Of a stretch of DNA of 35,440 nt, positions 31,927-35,440 are shown one piece after another. Both the position numbers and the translations under genes were made by a program. The notes below the pieces were generated by a model, which had not been told where the DNA came from, did not search any database, and saw nothing but the letters and a program-made list of their open reading frames with translations. Source of the stretch: Lachnospiraceae bacterium (GTDB lineage Bacteria; Bacillota; Clostridia; Lachnospirales; Lachnospiraceae); NCBI GenBank assembly GCA_900768755.1, contig CAAGDV010000002.1:1-35440 (forward strand), given 5' to 3'. Every line of letters starts with the position of its first letter. The first letter of the stretch is position 1.

Positions 31927-32844
31927 ATGGCTAAGAGTTTTGATGAAATTTTGGCTCAGGTAAAAGCCTGCAGCAAGAAAAAAGTATCTGTTGCCGTAGC
32001 CCAGGACGAAAATGTTCTTGAAGCTGTTAAGGTCGCTAAGGAGCAGGGAATCGCTGATTCTATCCTGGTCGGTGACGCTGACCAGATTAAGGCAATCGTC
32101 GACAAAATCGGCATGAACCTTGACGACTACGAAGTGATTGATGTAAAGGATGTCACAGAGGCATCGCTTGCAGCGGTTAAGCTCGTACACGACGGCAAGG
32201 CAGATATGTACATGAAAGGTCTTATTGATACAAAAGGCTTCTTAAAGAGCGTTCTCGACAAAGAAGTAGGTCTTCGTACCGGAAAGCCGCTGTCCCATGT
32301 ATGTGTATTTGATGTCGAGGGAATCGACCACCTTCTTTTCCTCACGGATGTGGCTTTCATTCCGTACCCTACCCTGGAGGACAAGGTCAATATCATCAAC
32401 AACACGGTTGAGATTTGTGAAGCCTGCGGTGTCAAAAACCCTAAGGTTGCACCTCTGGCAGCCGTTGAGGTTGTCAATCCCAAAATGCCCGCGACTGTTG
32501 AGGCGGCAGAGCTTACAAGAATGAACGAAGCCGGCGAGATTACCGGATGCATCGTCGACGGTCCTTTGTCAATGGACCTTGCAACCTGCCCTGAGGCCGC
32601 ACAGCACAAAGGGGCAACCGGCCGTAAGATTGTAGGCGACGCCGACGTACTTCTTTTCCCGGATATCCATGCCGGAAACATTACATACAAAGCGATGGTT
32701 CACTACTCAAAGCTTGTTAACGGCAACCTTATCACAGGTACTAAGGCTCCGGTTATCCTTACCTCCCGCTCCGACAGTGTCGAGGTAAAAGTTAATTCAC
32801 TCGCACTCGGTGCAGTCGTTGCCGAAAGCCTTAAAAACAAATAA
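31927..32844 (+). CDS. ptb: Phosphate butyryltransferase
   Basis: The product is 305 aa and exchanges CoA of butyryl-CoA for phosphate to give butyryl phosphate. It is a PTA/PTB-family protein with the typical MYMKGLIDTKGFLKSVLDKEVGLRTG, ITGCIVDGPLSMDLA, and VLLFPDIHAGNITYKAMVHYSK segments. Its length matches clostridial Ptb (about 300 aa) and is shorter than multi-domain Pta. AAGGAG lies 7 nt before the ATG. buk follows after 20 bases, so the pair forms the kinase route of butyrate formation, which yields ATP. Confidence 0.96.
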   Translation: MAKSFDEILAQVKACSKKKVSVAVAQDENVLEAVKVAKEQGIADSILVGDADQIKAIVDKIGMNLDDYEVIDVKDVTEASLAAVKLVHDGKADMYMKGLIDTKGFLKSVLDKEVGLRTGKPLSHVCVFDVEGIDHLLFLTDVAFIPYPTLEDKVNIINNTVEICEACGVKNPKVAPLAAVEVVNPKMPATVEAAELTRMNEAGEITGCIVDGPLSMDLATCPEAAQHKGATGRKIVGDADVLLFPDIHAGNITYKAMVHYSKLVNGNLITGTKAPVILTSRSDSVEVKVNSLALGAVVAESLKNK

Positions 32845-32864
32845 ATTTATTCGGAGGACATGAC

Positions 32865-33935
32865 ATGTCAATTTTAAGTTTAATCATTAACCCGGGATCT
32901 ACCTCCACCAAAATCGGTGTGTTTGAGGACGAGACTCTTCTTTTTGATGAGACTCTCCGCCATCCCACAGAAGAAATTGCCAAATACGACAGCATAATCG
33001 ACCAGAAGGATTTCCGCAAAAATATCATTGTAGACTTCCTTGCCGAGAAAAATTTTGACATCAAATCTCTTAATATGGTAGTCGGCCGCGGCGGTCTCTT
33101 AAAGCCTATTCCAAGCGGAACCTACGAGGTTACGGATGCACTCCTTGCAGATCTTAAGGCAGGCGTTCAGGGTCAGCACGCCTCAAATCTCGGCGGTATT
33201 CTCGCCAGGGAGATTGGTGATTCAATCGGCGTTCCTTCTTACATCGTTGACCCTGTCGTTGTTGATGAGCTCATTCCGATTGCGAGATACTCAGGCGTTC
33301 CTGAGCTTCCCCGCATAAGTATTTTCCACGCGCTCAACCAGAAGGCCGTTGCAAGAAGATACTCAAAGGATACAGGCGTTGCTTATGACAAAATGAATCT
33401 TATCGTAGTTCACCTTGGTGGCGGTGTCAGCGTTGGTGCTCACCAGAACGGCAAAGTAATCGATATCTTCAACGCCCTTGACGGCGATGGCGCTTTCTCA
33501 CCAGAGAGAGCCGGTGCAGTTCCTCCAGGAGCACTCATCAAGATGTGCTTCTCAGGCAAATACACTGAGAAGGAAGTATATAAGAAAATCGTTGGTAACG
33601 GCGGTTTCAATGCATATCTTGGAACTAATGATATGCGTAATGTAGAGAAGATGATCTATGACAACAATGACGCTCATGCACTTGAGCTTCGTACCGCATT
33701 CATCTTCCAGCTTGCTAAGGACATCGGATCTATGGCTTGCGTTCTTAACGGCAAAGTTGACCAGATCATCGTAACCGGTGGTATCGCTCATGACAAAGAT
33801 GTTGTTGGTGAGCTCCGCGAGCGTTGCGAATGGATTGCTCCGTTCACCGTATATCCAGGTGAGGATGAGCTTCTCGCTCTCGCTCAGGGTGGATTAAGAG
33901 TATTGAATGGCGAAGAAAAAGCTGGAATTTACTAA
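32865..33935 (+). CDS. buk: Butyrate kinase
   Basis: The product is 356 aa and transfers phosphate from butyryl phosphate to ADP, giving butyrate and ATP. The acetate/butyrate kinase fold shows INPGSTSTKIGVF at the N-terminus (phosphate loop), VHLGGGVSVGAHQNGKVID, GDGAFSPERAGAVPPGAL and IVTGGIAHD. Length and the GDGAFSPERAG motif indicate butyrate rather than acetate kinase. GGAGG lies 7 nt before the ATG. The IS256-type element begins 23 bases past the stop, and no terminator for buk is seen before it, so transcripts may run into the element. Some Lachnospiraceae use butyryl-CoA:acetate CoA-transferase instead; this window supports the kinase route. Confidence 0.96.
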   Translation: MSILSLIINPGSTSTKIGVFEDETLLFDETLRHPTEEIAKYDSIIDQKDFRKNIIVDFLAEKNFDIKSLNMVVGRGGLLKPIPSGTYEVTDALLADLKAGVQGQHASNLGGILAREIGDSIGVPSYIVDPVVVDELIPIARYSGVPELPRISIFHALNQKAVARRYSKDTGVAYDKMNLIVVHLGGGVSVGAHQNGKVIDIFNALDGDGAFSPERAGAVPPGALIKMCFSGKYTEKEVYKKIVGNGGFNAYLGTNDMRNVEKMIYDNNDAHALELRTAFIFQLAKDIGSMACVLNGKVDQIIVTGGIAHDKDVVGELRERCEWIAPFTVYPGEDELLALAQGGLRVLNGEEKAGIY

Positions 33936-33958
33936 ATATAATTAAAATTAAAATAATC

Positions 33959-34004
33959 GAGACCGTTTCAAGTTTTGTGTAAACGTCAAAAACTGATATA
34001 AGAT
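33959..34004 (+). repeat. Left inverted repeat of the IS256-type element
   Basis: It begins GAGACCGTTTCAAG and continues through TTTTGTGTAAAC to CTGATATAAGAT. Over the first 26 positions it matches the right end at 18. The outermost part is the least similar, so the exact end is uncertain by a few bases. Confidence 0.65.
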
Positions 34005-34020
34005 TTGTGAATAGTTATGA

Positions 34021-34053
34021 ATGGGCAGAGCCGATTTTCCGGTTTCTGCCCAT
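34021..34053. terminator. Hairpin between left IR and transposase stop
   Basis: ATGGGCAGA and TCTGCCCAT form a 9-bp stem, with inner CCG/CGG pairs. There is no good U-tract on either strand. Inside the element it may stop transcripts leaving or entering, including read-through from buk. Confidence 0.5.
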
Positions 34054-34113
34054 ATCTGCATTATACATAAGTTTTAGGGCATGTCAATAAGACCTGCACT
34101 AAATCAGGTGATT

Positions 34114-35367
34114 TTACAGGTTTCTTCCTGCCAGACGATCTTCAAAATAGATTTCCAGTTGAGAACGAATCTGTCCCCAGTCCTGACGGTGTCCCGTCCA
34201 TTTTTTCGTGATGTCCATGGTTGCCAGATACAACATTTTTAGAAGGCTGTCATCGGATGGAAATACGGTCTTGCTCTTGGTCACTTTTCGAAGCTGACGG
34301 TTAAATCCTTCAATAGCATTTGTCGTATAAATCAGGCGTCTTACGGCTTCTGGATACTTGAAATAAGTGGAAAGCGTTGCCCAGTTATCATACCAGGATT
34401 TGTAGATTTTCGGGTACTTGGAATCCCATTTATCCTTAAATGATTCCAGCTCGTTCAAAGCAGTTTCTTCTGTCGGAGCAGCATATACAAGCTTCAAATC
34501 TGCCATAAGCTTTTTGATATCTTTGTATGAGACAAACTTGGTTGAGTTCCGGATCTGGTGAATGATACACTGCTGGATTTCTGTTTTCGGATAAACGGCT
34601 TCTATTGCCTGAGGAAATCCATTCAGTCCATCAACGCATGCTATCAGGATATCTTCAACACCTCTGTTTTTGAGCCCATTCATTATGGACAACCAGAATT
34701 TGGCACTTTCATTTTCTCCCACATACATTCCAAGGACGTCCTTCTTTCCATTCATATCAATACCGAGGGCTATGTAAACGGCACGCTTTACAATGCGTCC
34801 CTCGCTTCGTACATGATAGTGGATAGCATCCATGAATACTACTGCATAGACCTCCTCCAGAGGTCGCTCCTGCCATTCCTTGACAATTGGCAGGATTTTA
34901 TCCGTGATTCTGCTGACTGTACTGTCGGAGATATCCATGTCATAGAGTTCTTTCATATGTGACTCAATATCGCCTGTAGTCATGCCTTTTGCATACATAG
35001 AAAGTATTTTTTCTTCCATGTCCTGGGTTATGGTATTCTGGTACTTTTTGATAAGCTGCGGTTCGTATTCACCGTTGCGATCGCGTGGAATTGCAATCTC
35101 CATATCCCCATAGCTAGTATGCATGGTTTTCTGGGAATGCCCATTGCGGCTGTTTTCGGTATCTTTATTCCGATAATCATACTTGGAATAACCGAGTTCT
35201 TCGTCAAGTTCCTCATCCAGAGCACCTTCCAGAAGAACAGACATCATGTCCCGCATAACGGCATTTACATCCGTTCCGTTTTTGATGCTGATATCATTGT
35301 TTTTCAGATATTCACGCATCATTTCTCTCATTGCTGCTTTTTGTGGGCTGTCATTTTTTCTTGCCAT
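34114..35367 (-). CDS. IS256-family transposase (mutator type)
   Basis: The product is 417 aa and catalyses transposition by the DDE mechanism. Landmarks are FMDAIHYHVR (first Asp), ACVDGLNGFPQAI (second Asp), the conserved CIIHQIRNSTKFV block and YTTNAIEGFNRQLRK (Glu). The ELGYSKYDYRNKDTENSRNGHSQK N-terminal region is typical of the family. The frame is intact. The start at 35367 has GGAGG 8 nt upstream; a TTG at 35382 overlaps that ribosome site and is not used. A promoter candidate, TTGTGT-17-TAAGAT, lies in the right inverted repeat. Confidence 0.94.
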   Translation of the reverse strand: MARKNDSPQKAAMREMMREYLKNNDISIKNGTDVNAVMRDMMSVLLEGALDEELDEELGYSKYDYRNKDTENSRNGHSQKTMHTSYGDMEIAIPRDRNGEYEPQLIKKYQNTITQDMEEKILSMYAKGMTTGDIESHMKELYDMDISDSTVSRITDKILPIVKEWQERPLEEVYAVVFMDAIHYHVRSEGRIVKRAVYIALGIDMNGKKDVLGMYVGENESAKFWLSIMNGLKNRGVEDILIACVDGLNGFPQAIEAVYPKTEIQQCIIHQIRNSTKFVSYKDIKKLMADLKLVYAAPTEETALNELESFKDKWDSKYPKIYKSWYDNWATLSTYFKYPEAVRRLIYTTNAIEGFNRQLRKVTKSKTVFPSDDSLLKMLYLATMDITKKWTGHRQDWGQIRSQLEIYFEDRLAGRNL

Positions 35368-35395
35368 AAATAAAACCTCCAAACTGAGTAATTTT

Positions 35396-35440
35396 ATCTT
35401 ACATCAGTTTGAAGGTTTACACAAACTTTTGGACACTCCC
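35396..35440 (-). repeat. Right inverted repeat of the IS256-type element
   Basis: On the minus strand it begins GGGAGTGTCCAAAAG and continues TTTGTGTAAACC to CTGATGTAAGAT. It ends exactly at the window edge. A TTGTGT...TAAGAT promoter-like pair within it could drive the transposase. Confidence 0.7.

Larger units (their letters stand above)
33959..35440 (-). mobile_element. IS256-family insertion sequence
   Basis: An element of about 1482 bp bounded by imperfect inverted repeats that share a GTGTAAAC core and a CTGAT(A/G)TAAGAT inner block, with one intact transposase. The right tip (GGGAGTG on the minus strand) is the last base of the window, so the flanking target-site duplication cannot be checked. 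The element sits just downstream of buk and its transposase runs toward buk. Confidence 0.85.

Noticed and set aside
35368..35382. Upstream TTG start for the transposase
   Set aside because: It overlaps the GGAGG that serves the ATG at 35367.
1..35440. CRISPR array, tRNA genes, prophage
   Set aside because: No regular spaced repeats, no cloverleaf-like sequence and no phage genes were seen.

Overview
The window looks like a chromosomal segment of a butyrate-forming gut or rumen Firmicute of the Lachnospiraceae (Coprococcus/Butyrivibrio-like). The evidence is a complete crotonyl-CoA butyrate gene set with the kinase route (ptb-buk), low-to-mid GC, strong AGGAGG ribosome sites, YesM/YesN-type two-component proteins, and many CGC-type lipoprotein signals. 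The genus call is inference. Nearly everything from 81 to 31762 is on the minus strand. The exceptions are one AraC-type regulator (27991-28875) and the ptb-buk pair (31927-33935).

Region 1 (1-7200): a Nudix hydrolase, then the butyrate operon read coaD-thl-crt-hbd-bcd-etfB-etfA (7044 to 572). It has a consensus promoter (TTGACA-17-TATGAT) and a Rex-like operator in a roughly 110-nt leader. The unusual point is that coaD, the CoA biosynthesis gene, leads the operon and so shares its redox control. Region 2 (7286-13508): an operon with its own promoter and terminator. It encodes an iron-type alcohol dehydrogenase, a three-part ABC importer of the TrpX/COG2984 type, and a cytoplasmic LacI-like sensor fused to a GGDEF diguanylate cyclase.

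Region 3 (13568-28893): a starch/maltodextrin locus. It holds a MalQ-GlgP fusion protein (1257 aa), a YesN/YesM two-component system, malE-malF-malG, a second large solute-binding lipoprotein, a GH13 lipoprotein amylase, and a divergent AraC/cupin regulator. No ATPase for the sugar importer is present, so a shared MsmX-type ATPase elsewhere is presumed. The codons at the MalQ-GlgP junction contain a perfect Shine-Dalgarno sequence followed by an ATG. This looks like the former start of a separate glgP, and GlgP may still be made alone from it.

Region 4 (28907-31847): a zinc-uptake operon, zur-znuA-znuC-znuB, with a consensus promoter and two tandem Fur-family-like operators at the predicted transcription start. 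Region 5 (31862-33935): divergent ptb-buk, the last two steps of butyrate formation with ATP gain, with a strong promoter overlapped by an inverted repeat. Region 6 (33959-35440): a complete-looking IS256-family element whose right tip is the last base of the window.

Together the genes could take external alpha-glucans to glucose-1-phosphate (amylase, importer, MalQ-GlgP) and acetyl-CoA to butyrate plus ATP (thl to etf, then ptb-buk). No tRNA, rRNA body, CRISPR array or riboswitch was recognised. No gene-free stretch exceeds 300 bases; the longest (7045-7341) holds the butyrate promoter, the Rex box and a terminator.
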